This document shows positions 9,610 to 18,353 of a stretch of 58,285 bases of DNA, one piece after another. A model generated the notes under the pieces. The model was not told the DNA's origin. It did no database searches and saw only the letters and a list, made by a program, of their open reading frames with translations. Source of the DNA: Hoeflea sp. (GTDB lineage Bacteria > Pseudomonadota > Alphaproteobacteria > Rhizobiales > Rhizobiaceae); assembly GCF_030682515.1 (NCBI RefSeq), contig NZ_JAUXOD010000114.1, forward strand, positions 1-58,285, written 5' to 3'. The position numbers and the translations under genes are program-made. How positions within the stretch are numbered: the stretch's first letter is position 1; each line of letters begins with the position of its first letter.

Positions 9610-11907
9610 ATGGCGATCGACACGGCTCCGGGGCTCGCGGACATAGATCCGGCTTTGACTGAAACGGCCGTCGCCGGTCAGGAAGCCCGCCAGCGCCGCA
9701 ACCTGTTCACGCTTCCGGGCATCGCGCTTGTCGTCTCGGCCTTCCTGAGTGCGCTCATCTCGTTCTCGATCCTGCTCGGACTCACCCCGATCGAACCTGT
9801 CGACCAGGTGGTTCTCGCGGCCGTGGTGGTCAACCTGATCTTCGTGATCGGGCTGGTGATCCTGGTGCTCCTGGAAATCTGGACCCTGCTCAAGGCGCGG
9901 CGGCGCGGGAAGGCCGCGGCAAAGCTTCACATCCGCATCGTGGCGCTGTTCTCAATCGTCGCCATTCTTCCCGCGATCCTGATCGCCATTGTCGCCTCGA
10001 TCACGCTGGATGTCGGGCTTGACCGGTGGTTTTCGCTCCGGACCAAGGCGATCGTCAATTCGTCGCTCTCCGTGGCGCAAGCCTATGTGCTTGAGAATGC
10101 ACGCTTTCTGCAGGGCCAGACAGTCTCGATGGCCAATGACCTGGACAATGCGCGCTCGCTGTATTCGCTCGACCGCGTGGGGTTCGAGCAGTTCATGACC
10201 CGCCAGGCGATCGGCCGCGGGCTGCTCGGCGCATTTCTGGTGCGCGAGGACGGCAGCGTCATCCTGCAGGCCGACATCGAGACCGAGCGTCCGCTGCCCG
10301 CGGTGCCCAAACAGGCGCTCACTGACGCGGTCAAGGGCCAGCCGACGCTGATCCCGCCCGGCGTGACCAACCTGGTGGGCGCGCTGATCCCGCTGCAGCA
10401 GATCAACGGCACGCTGCTCTACACGGTCCGGGTGGTCGACCAGGAGGTCATGCGCTCGATGCGGCTGATGGAGGAGGCCACCCAGGAATACCAGACCCTC
10501 GAACAGGGCCGCACCTCGCTGCAACTGGCCTTCGGCATTCTTTATCTCGGTTTTGCGCTGGTCGTGCTGCTGTCGGCGATCTGGACCGCGATCGCGGTGG
10601 CCGACCGTCTGGTGCGGCCGATCCGGGTTCTGATCGGCGCGTCGGACAAGGTGGCGAGCGGCAATCTCGACGTCTCGGTGCCGGTGCATGCGTCCGACGG
10701 CGACGTCGGCTCGCTGGCCCAGACCTTCAACAACATGATCGTCCAGATCCGCACCCAGCGCGACCAGATCCTCTCGGCCAAGGACCAGATCGACGACCGC
10801 CGCCGCTTCACCGAAGCGGTGTTGTCGGGCGTCTCGGCCGGCGTTGTCGGCGTGGATCATCTAGGCGCGGTGACCATCGCCAACCGCTCCGCGCGCGAAA
10901 TCCTGGGCAACAGCGACACGGAGATGATCGGCCGGCCGTTCTCGGAGATCGCGCCCGAGTTCGAGACCGTGATGGCGGAGGCCGCGATGCGGCCCAGAGC
11001 CGATGCCCGCGCCCAGATCACGCTGCAGCGCGGCGGCAAGGAACGCACGCTCAACATCAAGGTCACGCGGGAGGAGACCCACGACCAGCTCGAATCCTTC
11101 GTCGTCACGCTCGACGACATCACCGATCTGGTGATCGCGCAGCGTTCGACCGCCTGGGCCGACGTCGCCCGCCGCATCGCCCACGAAATCAAGAACCCGC
11201 TGACGCCGATCCAGCTTTCGGCCGAGCGCATCCGCCGCCGCTATGGCAAGCAGATCCCCGATGACGACCGCGCCGTGTTCGATCAATGCACGGACACGAT
11301 CGTCCGCCAGGTCGAGGATATCGGCCGGATGGTCGACGAGTTCTCCTCGTTTGCGCGCATGCCCAAGCCGTCCAAGGCCCGGGCGGATCTGCGCGACATT
11401 CTCAAGGACGCCGTGTTCCTGCGCGAAGTCAGCCGCAACGACATCGAGTTCACGCGGGAGATGCCCGAGGAGCCGCTCGAGGGCGAATTCGATCCGCGGA
11501 TGCTGGGCCAGGCCTTCGGCAATCTGGTCAAGAACGCCACGGAGGCCATCGATGCGGTCCCGGCTGAGGACGAACGGGATGGCAAGCGGATCATCGTGCG
11601 CGCCGAACGCTCCGAGGATGGCCGCGAGTTCATCGTTGATGTCATCGACAATGGCCGCGGCCTGCCGGGCGAAAACCGGCACCGGCTGCTCGAACCCTAC
11701 ACGACGATGCGCGACAAGGGCACGGGCCTCGGTCTCGCCATCGTCAAGAAGATCATAGATGACCACGGCGGCACGATCCAGTTGCGCGATGCTCCGGCGG
11801 AGGTCGACGGAGGCAGGGGCGCGATGATTACCGTGCGCCTCCCGGTGGAAGCGGCAACGCACGCCGGGGACGAGGAAAGAGCAAAGGAACCGGCAGATGG
11901 CATCTGA
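9610..11907 (+). CDS. ntrY: Nitrogen regulation sensor histidine kinase NtrY
   Basis: A 765-aa membrane sensor kinase. Four hydrophobic segments are visible near residues 30-55, 70-95, 110-135 and 305-335, with an extracytoplasmic loop of about 170 residues between the third and fourth. Then follow a HAMP domain, a PAS domain (AVLSGVSAGVVGVDHLGAV) and a kinase core with [15 protein letters not shown] (phospho-His), NLVKNATEAID, DNGRGLP and TGLGLAIV. Homologues sense redox or nitrogen signals and phosphorylate NtrX. The ATG at 9610 is preferred to an upstream ATG at 9553, because family members begin a short way before the first membrane segment. The 3' end overlaps ntrX by 11 bp. Confidence 0.95.
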   Translation: MAIDTAPGLADIDPALTETAVAGQEARQRRNLFTLPGIALVVSAFLSALISFSILLGLTPIEPVDQVVLAAVVVNLIFVIGLVILVLLEIWTLLKARRRGKAAAKLHIRIVALFSIVAILPAILIAIVASITLDVGLDRWFSLRTKAIVNSSLSVAQAYVLENARFLQGQTVSMANDLDNARSLYSLDRVGFEQFMTRQAIGRGLLGAFLVREDGSVILQADIETERPLPAVPKQALTDAVKGQPTLIPPGVTNLVGALIPLQQINGTLLYTVRVVDQEVMRSMRLMEEATQEYQTLEQGRTSLQLAFGILYLGFALVVLLSAIWTAIAVADRLVRPIRVLIGASDKVASGNLDVSVPVHASDGDVGSLAQTFNNMIVQIRTQRDQILSAKDQIDDRRRFTEAVLSGVSAGVVGVDHLGAVTIANRSAREILGNSDTEMIGRPFSEIAPEFETVMAEAAMRPRADARAQITLQRGGKERTLNIKVTREETHDQLESFVVTLDDITDLVIAQRSTAWADVARRIAHEIKNPLTPIQLSAERIRRRYGKQIPDDDRAVFDQCTDTIVRQVEDIGRMVDEFSSFARMPKPSKARADLRDILKDAVFLREVSRNDIEFTREMPEEPLEGEFDPRMLGQAFGNLVKNATEAIDAVPAEDERDGKRIIVRAERSEDGREFIVDVIDNGRGLPGENRHRLLEPYTTMRDKGTGLGLAIVKKIIDDHGGTIQLRDAPAEVDGGRGAMITVRLPVEAATHAGDEERAKEPADGI

Positions 11908-13261
11908 CATTCTGGTCGTTGATGACGAGGCCGACATTCGCGAGATCGTCTCGGGCATTCTGGATGACGAAGGCCATGAAACACGCATGGCGGCAGACAG
12001 CGATTCGGCGCTGGCGGCGATTTCCGACCGGGTGCCGAGGCTGATCTTTCTCGACATCTGGCTGCAGGGAAGCCGGCTGGATGGGCTGGCGCTGCTCGAT
12101 GAAATCAAGGCGCGCTATCCCGATCTTCCGGTGGTGATGATTTCGGGCCACGGCAATATCGAGACGGCGGTGTCGGCGATCAAGCGCGGCGCCTATGATT
12201 TCATCGAGAAGCCGTTCAAGGCCGACCGGCTGCTGCTGGTCGCCTCGCGGGCGATCGAGACCTCCAAGCTCAAGCGCGAGGTGAGCGAGCTCAAGAAGCG
12301 CTCGGGCGATCCGGTGGAGCTGATCGGCACCTCGGTGGCGGTGTCGCAGCTCAAGCAAAGCATCGACAAGATCGCGCCGACCAACAGCCGGGTGATGATC
12401 CTCGGCCCCTCGGGCACCGGCAAGGAACTGGTGGCGCGGCTCATCCACCGGAAATCCACCCGCTCCGGCGGTCCCTTCGTGGTTCTGAATGCCGCTGCGA
12501 TCACGCCCGAGCGCATGGAGGTCGCCCTGTTCGGCACCGAAAGCGCCTCCAGCCACGAACGCAAGGTCGGCGCGCTAGAGGAGGCCCATGGCGGCATTCT
12601 CTATCTCGACGAAGTGGCCGACATGCCGCGCGGCACCCAGAACAAGATCTTGCGCGTGCTGGTCGACCAGCAGTTCGAGCGGGTCGGCGGCACCAAGCGC
12701 GTCAAGGTTGATGTGCGCATCATCTCGTCGACCGCCCGCAATCTCGAGGAGCTGATCGCGGCAGGCGAATTCCGCGAGGATCTGTACCATCGCCTGGCGG
12801 TGGTGCCGATCAAGGTGCCCTCGCTCAGCGAGCGGCGCGAGGACATTCCGTTCCTGGTCGACACGTTCATGCGGCAGGTGTCCGAACAGGCGGGCATCCG
12901 CAACCGCCGCATCGGCGAGGACGCGCTGGCCGTGATTCAGGCCCACACCTGGCCGGGCAATATCCGCCAGCTGCGCAACTATATGGAACGGCTGATGATT
13001 CTGGCCCGCTCCGACGGTCCGGACACGGTGATCAGCGCCGACATGCTGCCCGACGATGTCTCCGACATGCTGCCCAAGACTTCGGCCGCGGGCTCCAACC
13101 ACATCATGACACTGCCGCTCAGGGAGGCGCGCGAGCTGTTCGAGCGCGACTACCTGATCGCCCAGATCAACCGGTTCGGCGGCAACATTTCCAGAACCGC
13201 CGAATTTGTGGGGATGGAGCGGTCCGCCCTGCATCGCAAATTGAAATCGCTTGGCGTATAA
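11897..13261 (+). CDS. ntrX: Nitrogen regulation response regulator NtrX
   Basis: A 454-aa response regulator paired with NtrY. The receiver domain has VVDDE and phospho-acceptor D53 (FLDIWL). The AAA+ domain has Walker A GPSGTGKE and GGILYLDEVADM. A Fis-type helix-turn-helix ends the protein (TAEFVGMERSALHRKLKSL). In the L1 loop, where NtrC has GAFTGA, the sequence reads TESASSHERKVGALEEA, so the sigma-54 contact motif is missing. Alphaproteobacterial NtrX proteins are known to lack it and are thought to act on sigma-70-type promoters, often as repressors or redox regulators. The start overlaps ntrY, so the two are cotranslated. Confidence 0.95.
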   Translation: MASDILVVDDEADIREIVSGILDDEGHETRMAADSDSALAAISDRVPRLIFLDIWLQGSRLDGLALLDEIKARYPDLPVVMISGHGNIETAVSAIKRGAYDFIEKPFKADRLLLVASRAIETSKLKREVSELKKRSGDPVELIGTSVAVSQLKQSIDKIAPTNSRVMILGPSGTGKELVARLIHRKSTRSGGPFVVLNAAAITPERMEVALFGTESASSHERKVGALEEAHGGILYLDEVADMPRGTQNKILRVLVDQQFERVGGTKRVKVDVRIISSTARNLEELIAAGEFREDLYHRLAVVPIKVPSLSERREDIPFLVDTFMRQVSEQAGIRNRRIGEDALAVIQAHTWPGNIRQLRNYMERLMILARSDGPDTVISADMLPDDVSDMLPKTSAAGSNHIMTLPLREARELFERDYLIAQINRFGGNISRTAEFVGMERSALHRKLKSLGV

Positions 13262-13327
13262 GCAGCGCAAGGCGGCCTCGGTCGCACCATTTCAGGACCG
13301 CCTGCCACGGCAGGCAAGGGGACGGCA

Positions 13328-14704
13328 ATGAAAGTCATCATCTGCGGGGCCGGGCGGGTCGGCTACGGCATCGCCGAGCGGCTGGCCGCCGAAGACAACG
13401 ACGTCTCGGTGATCGATACGTCGCCGACGCTGGTGCAGGCGATCCGCGACACGCTCGATGTGCGCAGCTATGTCGGCCACGGCGCCCATCCCGATGTACT
13501 GGCCCAGGCGGGCGCCGACCAGGCCGACATGATCATCGCCGTGACGCTGCATGACGAGATCAATATGGTGGCCTGCCAGGTGGCGCATTCGCTGTTCAAC
13601 GTGCCCACCAAGATTGCCCGCATCCGCGCCCAGTCCTACCTCAAGTCGCACTGGGCGGACCTGTTTTCGCGCGACCACATGCCCATCGACGTGATCATCT
13701 CGCCGGAAGTCGAGGTCGGCCAGATGGTGCTGCGCCGGATCGCGCTGCCCGGCGCCACCGACGCGGTCCGCTTCGCCGACGACAAGGTGGCGATGGTGGC
13801 CATCGAATGCCTCGAGGATTGCCCGGTGGTCAACACGCCGCTGGTGCAGCTGAGCGAGCTGTTTCCCGATCTGCTGGCCACCGTCGTCGGCGTCTGGCGC
13901 AACGAGAAGCTGTTCGTGCCGCATTCGTCCGACCAGCTCGAGACCGGCGATCTCGCCTATGTCGTGTGCGACCGCGACCATGTCCGCCGCACCCTTGGCC
14001 TGTTTGGTCATGAGGAGCAGGAGGCCGGACGCATCGTCATCGCCGGCGGCGGCAATATCGGCTATTACGTCGCGGCCGCGATCGAGGAGCGGCAGCCCAA
14101 GACAAGGGTCAAGATCATCGAGGCCGACCGCGGGCGCGCCGTGTCGATCGCCGATTCGCTGTCCCGCACCGTCGTGCTCAATGGCTCCTCGCTCGATCAG
14201 AGCATTCTGGTGGAGGCCGACATTCAGAACGCCGACCTCATGGTCGCGCTTACCAATGACGACCAGGTAAACATTCTGTCCTCGGTCATGGCCAAGCGGC
14301 TGGGCTGCAAGGCCAATCTGGCGCTCATCAACAATCCGTCCTACCAGACCATCACCAAGACGATGGGGATCGATGCGCATATCAATCCGCGCGCGGTGAC
14401 GATCTCGCGCATTCTCCAGCATGTGCGGCGCGGCCGCATTCGCGCGGTCTATTCCGTCCAGAAGGGCGAGGCCGAGGTGATCGAGGCGGAAGCGCTCGAT
14501 ACCTCGCCGCTGGTCGGCAAGCCGTTGCGCAACCTCGAGCTGCCGGACGGCGTGCGGATCGGCGCGATCTACCGCGACAAGCAGGTGCTCAGGCCAGACG
14601 GTTCGCTCAAGATCAAGGCCAAGGACCGGGTGGTGATGTTCGCGGCGCTCGATTCGGTGCGCCATGTGGAGCAGATGTTCCGCGTCAGCCTCGAATTTTT
14701 CTGA
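13328..14704 (+). CDS. trkA: Trk potassium uptake peripheral protein TrkA
   Basis: A 458-aa cytoplasmic NAD(H)-binding subunit that gates TrkH-type potassium channels. It has the usual duplicated layout: RCK-N Rossmann domain (ICGAGRVGYGIAERLA at the N-terminus), RCK-C, a second Rossmann domain (IVIAGGGNIGYYVAAAIEE near residue 236) and a second RCK-C ending in KAKDRVVMFA. Length matches E. coli TrkA. The gene lies 66 bp after ntrX, a linkage conserved in rhizobia, and is followed 3 bp later by trkH, its membrane partner. A small stem (GCCTGC/GCAGGC, 13300-13315) stands in the leader. Confidence 0.96.
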   Translation: MKVIICGAGRVGYGIAERLAAEDNDVSVIDTSPTLVQAIRDTLDVRSYVGHGAHPDVLAQAGADQADMIIAVTLHDEINMVACQVAHSLFNVPTKIARIRAQSYLKSHWADLFSRDHMPIDVIISPEVEVGQMVLRRIALPGATDAVRFADDKVAMVAIECLEDCPVVNTPLVQLSELFPDLLATVVGVWRNEKLFVPHSSDQLETGDLAYVVCDRDHVRRTLGLFGHEEQEAGRIVIAGGGNIGYYVAAAIEERQPKTRVKIIEADRGRAVSIADSLSRTVVLNGSSLDQSILVEADIQNADLMVALTNDDQVNILSSVMAKRLGCKANLALINNPSYQTITKTMGIDAHINPRAVTISRILQHVRRGRIRAVYSVQKGEAEVIEAEALDTSPLVGKPLRNLELPDGVRIGAIYRDKQVLRPDGSLKIKAKDRVVMFAALDSVRHVEQMFRVSLEFF

Positions 14705-14707
14705 GCC

Positions 14708-16177
14708 ATGCTGGGAATCCTGCATGTCCTGGCAGTGGCGGTGGCGGGGCTTTGTGCGCTCGTCGTCCCGGCTGTGCTGTTCGCCATCGCCGACGGTATG
14801 CGCGACCTGGCCATGTCGATGCTGCTGGTGGGCTCGCTCGGCGTGTTCGCCGCGCTGATGGTGCTGGGCGCCATTTCCGGGTTCGAACGCAGGCTGGGGC
14901 GGGCGTCCGGCTATCTGGCGCTGGTCGCCGTCTGGGTCGTGCTCCCGGTTTTCGCGGCCGTGTCCTTCAAGACGCTCGCCGGCCTGAGCTGGATGGACGC
15001 CTGGTTCGAGGCCGCCTCGGCGCTGACCACGTCGGGGTCCTCGCTGCTGACGCGCGAGACCGCACCGCAGGCGATCCTGTTCTTTCGCTCGTCAATGGAA
15101 TGGTATGGCGGCTTCATCACGCTGGTGTCGATCATCCATGTGCTGGCGCCCGGCGGCTTTGGCGGGCTTCCTGCCGGCGACCGCCGCATGATCACCGGCC
15201 ATGCAAGCGACATGACGGTCTATCTGGGCGAATTTCGCGGGGTGCTGGGGCAATATGTGCTGATGACCTTCCTGGTGTTCGTCGGGCTGATGCTTGCGGG
15301 CGTCAACGGCCCCTATGCCGGGATGCTGGCGATGGTGGCGATCGCCACCGGGGGATTTCTTCCTTTCGACGGCGCGCTCGAGGACCATGCCGGGCCAATG
15401 GCGCAACTGGTGCTGGCAGCGGGCCTGGCGCTTGGAACCGTCAGCGTCTTCTGGCGGCGACGGATGGTGCGGTCGCCACGGAACTTCCTGACCTTCAATC
15501 CGGAGACCAGCGTCATCGGCCTTGGCATCCTGCTGATCGCGCTTCTGTTCGCCGCCCGGATCTTCTCTGTGTCCGGCGGTGCCAATCTCGGACCGATCCT
15601 GGCCGAGAGCCTGCTCACCGCCGCGTCGCTGGTGGCAACCAGTGGCATCGAGAGCCGGCCGGGCGTGATCGCGCTGTGGCCCGATATCGTCGTGCTGGCC
15701 ATCGTGCTTGTCGGCGGCGGCATCTATTCGACGACGGGAGGCGTGAAGGTCTACCGCGTCGTGGCGATGGCGGTTCATTCGGGCCGCGAACTCAACCGCC
15801 TGATCTATCCCAGCAGCGTCACCAATCTGAGGTTCGGCCGGCACCGGATCGACGAGGACAGCATGCGGGCGATCTGGACCTATTTTGCGCTGTCCATGCT
15901 GATCCTGGCCTCGGCCTCGCTAGCGTTCACCCTGAGCGCGGCGGAGTTCGAGGGCGGCATCACGATGGCGGTGGCGTTTTTCGCCAATGCCGGTCCAGTG
16001 TATGAAGCGCTGATCCCGCTGGCCTATGCAACTGATCCGGCAAACCCGGCATGGCCGCAGCTGGTTGCCATGCCGGCATCGGCAAAACTCGCCGCGATCG
16101 TGGTAATGACGCTGGGACGCCTTGAAGTCATGGTGGTTTTCGCCGTCCTCAATGTCCGCTACTGGATGACCCGCTAG
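14708..16177 (+). CDS. trkH: TrkH-family potassium uptake channel
   Basis: A 489-aa polytopic membrane protein with about ten to twelve hydrophobic segments. It holds four degenerate selectivity-filter loops of the K+ transporter superfamily: ALTTSGSSLL, IATGGFLPF, VATSGIESRPG and STTGGVKVYR, with FFANAGPVYEAL near the end. TrkH-type proteins take up K+ with TrkA as the cytoplasmic gate; trkA lies immediately upstream, 3 bp away. The start ATG at 14708 gives a first membrane helix within five residues. Strong glycine and alanine content is normal for the family. Confidence 0.93.
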   Translation: MLGILHVLAVAVAGLCALVVPAVLFAIADGMRDLAMSMLLVGSLGVFAALMVLGAISGFERRLGRASGYLALVAVWVVLPVFAAVSFKTLAGLSWMDAWFEAASALTTSGSSLLTRETAPQAILFFRSSMEWYGGFITLVSIIHVLAPGGFGGLPAGDRRMITGHASDMTVYLGEFRGVLGQYVLMTFLVFVGLMLAGVNGPYAGMLAMVAIATGGFLPFDGALEDHAGPMAQLVLAAGLALGTVSVFWRRRMVRSPRNFLTFNPETSVIGLGILLIALLFAARIFSVSGGANLGPILAESLLTAASLVATSGIESRPGVIALWPDIVVLAIVLVGGGIYSTTGGVKVYRVVAMAVHSGRELNRLIYPSSVTNLRFGRHRIDEDSMRAIWTYFALSMLILASASLAFTLSAAEFEGGITMAVAFFANAGPVYEALIPLAYATDPANPAWPQLVAMPASAKLAAIVVMTLGRLEVMVVFAVLNVRYWMTR

Positions 16178-16463
16178 CCGAAAGCGGCCGGGGCAGGCCA
16201 TGCCCATGCCTGAAAATCAAGTGTTTACAAAACCTCCTAACAATGATCTTCTGTGGCACGTTCGAACGAACGAATTTCTGTCAGCGGCAAGCAAACCGAA
16301 TCTGTCTGTCAGAGGGAACAAAACTGTTGGGGACTTGACGTTACGGAAGGCCGCGAGGCTCTTCGTCTTTTTGTTTTTGAAAGACGGTTTCCGTCAAGAT
16401 CTGAACGAATGCGGTAACGACCTGCGGTTGCGCAGGCAAGAAAAAGACGGATGAATAGGCGCA
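16178..16463 (+). promoter_or_regulatory. hfq upstream region
   Basis: This 286-bp gap is less GC-rich than its surroundings and should hold the hfq promoter. A CTTGACG -35-like element is seen at 16334-16340, but no good -10 follows. A short stem GACGG/CCGTC (16383-16395) and a self-complementary GTTCGAAC at about 16260 are also present. Reading frames across it do not look like protein. Confidence 0.35.
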
Positions 16464-16712
16464 ATGGCGGAGCGTTCACAAAACCTGCAGGATCTTTTTC
16501 TCAACACGGTTCGGAAGCAGAAAATCTCCCTGACGATCTTTTTGATCAACGGAGTGAAGCTGACCGGCGTGGTGACGTCTTTCGATAATTTCTGTGTCCT
16601 GCTAAGACGAGACGGTCACTCGCAGCTTGTCTACAAGCATGCGATTTCCACAATCATGCCGAGCCAGCCAGTCCAGATGTTCGAGAACGAGGACGCCGGC
16701 AACGGCGCCTGA
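16464..16712 (+). CDS. hfq: RNA-binding protein Hfq
   Basis: An 82-aa Sm-like RNA chaperone that pairs small RNAs with mRNAs. The Sm1 motif runs through [19 protein letters not shown] and [12 protein letters not shown], and Sm2 is [14 protein letters not shown], with the conserved proximal-face Q8 and K/H residues (YKHA). The short acidic tail after residue 70 is usual for alphaproteobacteria. hflX follows, as in most proteobacteria. No strong Shine-Dalgarno sequence is visible before the ATG. Confidence 0.98.
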   Translation: MAERSQNLQDLFLNTVRKQKISLTIFLINGVKLTGVVTSFDNFCVLLRRDGHSQLVYKHAISTIMPSQPVQMFENEDAGNGA

Positions 16713-18105
16713 CGGGACAACGCACATCGAAACTGTTGACACGACCGGACATTTCATCGACGCGGACTCCAAGTCCGGCGTCACGCGCGCCATTGTGCTC
16801 ATTCCGGCCTTGCGCACGCGCAATCCCGCGCCCGGCAGCGGCGCCGACGGCGGCAACGTGGTCAAGCGCCCCGATGCCCACCGCATGGGCGAGGCCATCG
16901 GCCTGGCGGGCGCCATCGAGCTGCAGGTGGTCGAGGCACTGATCGTGCCGATCTCCGATCCGAGGCCCGCGACCCTGGTCGGCACGGGCAAGATGCGTGA
17001 GATCACGGCGCGGATCGACTCCACCGGCGCGCAGCTGGTCATTGTCGACCATCCGCTGACGCCGGTTCAGCAGCGCAATCTGGAGGAGGAGTGGAAGGTC
17101 AAGGTGATCGACCGCACCGGCCTCATTCTCGAGATCTTCGGCCGCCGCGCCTCCACCAAGGAAGGCGTGCTGCAGGTCGAACTGGCCCATCTCAATTACC
17201 AGAAGGGACGCCTGGTCCGGAGCTGGACCCACCTTGAACGCCAGCGCGGCGGCGGCGGCTTCATGGGCGGTCCCGGCGAGACCCAGATCGAGGCCGACCG
17301 GCGGCTGTTGCAGGAGCGCATCATCAAGCTCGAGCGCGAGCTCGACCAGGTGCGCCGCACCCGGCAGCTGCATCGCGCCAAGCGCAAGAAGGTGCCGCAC
17401 CCGATCGTGGCGCTGGTGGGCTATACCAATGCCGGCAAGTCGACGCTGTTCAACCGCGTGACCGGCGCCGAGGTGCTGGCCGAGGACATGCTGTTTGCCA
17501 CGCTCGACCCGACACTGAGACGGATGAAGCTGCCGCATGGCGCGACCGTGATCCTGTCGGACACGGTGGGGTTCATCTCGAACCTGCCGACGCACCTTGT
17601 CGCGGCCTTCCGGGCCACGCTCGAAGAGGTGCTGGAGGCCGACCTGATCTTGCATGTGCGCGACATGTCCGATCCCGACCGCAATGCGCAGGCCGCCGAC
17701 GTCGAGGCGATCCTGAAGAGCTTGGGCGTGGGCGAGGACGAGCCGCGCAAGATGCTGGAAGTCTGGAACAAGGTCGACCTGATCGAGCCCGACGCGGCGG
17801 AAGCGCTGCGCGCCCGTGCCGCCGGTGGGGAATCCATCGTGGTTTCGGCCCTGACCGGCGAAGGCGTCGACACGCTGCTGTCGGCCATCGAGACGCGGAT
17901 TTCCGGCGAACTCGTGACCCGCACCATCGTGCTGCAGACGCATCAATTGCAAGTCATGTCCTGGATCTACGACCGGGGCCGGGTCCAGAGCCGCGTCGAC
18001 CACGAGGACGGATCGGTGGAGATCACCGCCGAATTCACCGCCGCCGACAGCCTCGATCTCGACCGGCAACTGGGCCTCGGGCCCAAGCCGGAGACGGATT
18101 ACTGA
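16627..18105 (+). CDS. hflX: GTPase HflX
   Basis: A ribosome-associated GTPase thought to split stalled or heat-damaged ribosomes. The N-terminal HflX domain includes VGTGKMREI and the glycine-rich [19 protein letters not shown]. The G domain shows G1 [11 protein letters not shown]3 SDTVGFI and G4 NKVD. The start is a problem: family homology begins at about 16780 ([10 protein letters not shown]), yet the only in-frame ATG codons lie at 16627 and 16639 inside hfq, and the next start-like codon is GTG 16795, already inside the domain. I give the longest frame; its first 28 codons overlap hfq in another frame. An unusual start codon just after the hfq stop is possible. Confidence 0.9.
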   Translation: MSTSMRFPQSCRASQSRCSRTRTPATAPDGTTHIETVDTTGHFIDADSKSGVTRAIVLIPALRTRNPAPGSGADGGNVVKRPDAHRMGEAIGLAGAIELQVVEALIVPISDPRPATLVGTGKMREITARIDSTGAQLVIVDHPLTPVQQRNLEEEWKVKVIDRTGLILEIFGRRASTKEGVLQVELAHLNYQKGRLVRSWTHLERQRGGGGFMGGPGETQIEADRRLLQERIIKLERELDQVRRTRQLHRAKRKKVPHPIVALVGYTNAGKSTLFNRVTGAEVLAEDMLFATLDPTLRRMKLPHGATVILSDTVGFISNLPTHLVAAFRATLEEVLEADLILHVRDMSDPDRNAQAADVEAILKSLGVGEDEPRKMLEVWNKVDLIEPDAAEALRARAAGGESIVVSALTGEGVDTLLSAIETRISGELVTRTIVLQTHQLQVMSWIYDRGRVQSRVDHEDGSVEITAEFTAADSLDLDRQLGLGPKPETDY

Positions 18106-18213
18106 CACGCGACACCCAGATCCCGCCCGGATGTCGCCACCTGCCGTGATGCAGGACGCGCGGGGCGGCCATTCCCCATATCCATGACGAACGTAACCCC
18201 AGTCGTATGGTCC

Positions 18214-18254
18214 ACGCCTGAATACAGGTATTTACAATGCCTGTATTCAGGCGT
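18214..18254. promoter_or_regulatory. Perfect 15-bp palindrome upstream of nnrS
   Basis: ACGCCTGAATACAGG (18214-18228) and its exact complement CCTGTATTCAGGCGT (18240-18254) flank an 11-nt centre, about 100 bp before the nnrS start. Its centre (GGTATTTACAATGCC) faintly resembles an Rrf2/NsrR half-site pair, but this is not a match to a known consensus, and no FNR/NnrR-type TTG-N8-CAA box is seen here. No T-run follows, so a terminator for hflX is less likely than an operator or mRNA stem. Confidence 0.6.
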
Positions 18255-18353
18255 AACCAGTGATCAAGCGGGCGCCGGGTCCCTCCCGGTGCGCGGCGGC
18301 ATCGGGCGAGGGGGCCAGCGCCCGTGACGGGATTGCAACAGGAGACAAGGTCG

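Noticed and set aside
13292-14725. A 477-codon frame antisense to trkA.
   Set aside because: Mirror of trkA codon use; no family motif.
16200-16454. An 84-codon frame upstream of hfq.
   Set aside because: No ribosome binding site or family resemblance; the region looks like the hfq promoter/leader.
16654-18108. A 484-codon frame antisense to hflX.
   Set aside because: Mirror of hflX; nothing recognisable, and the plus strand has all GTPase motifs.
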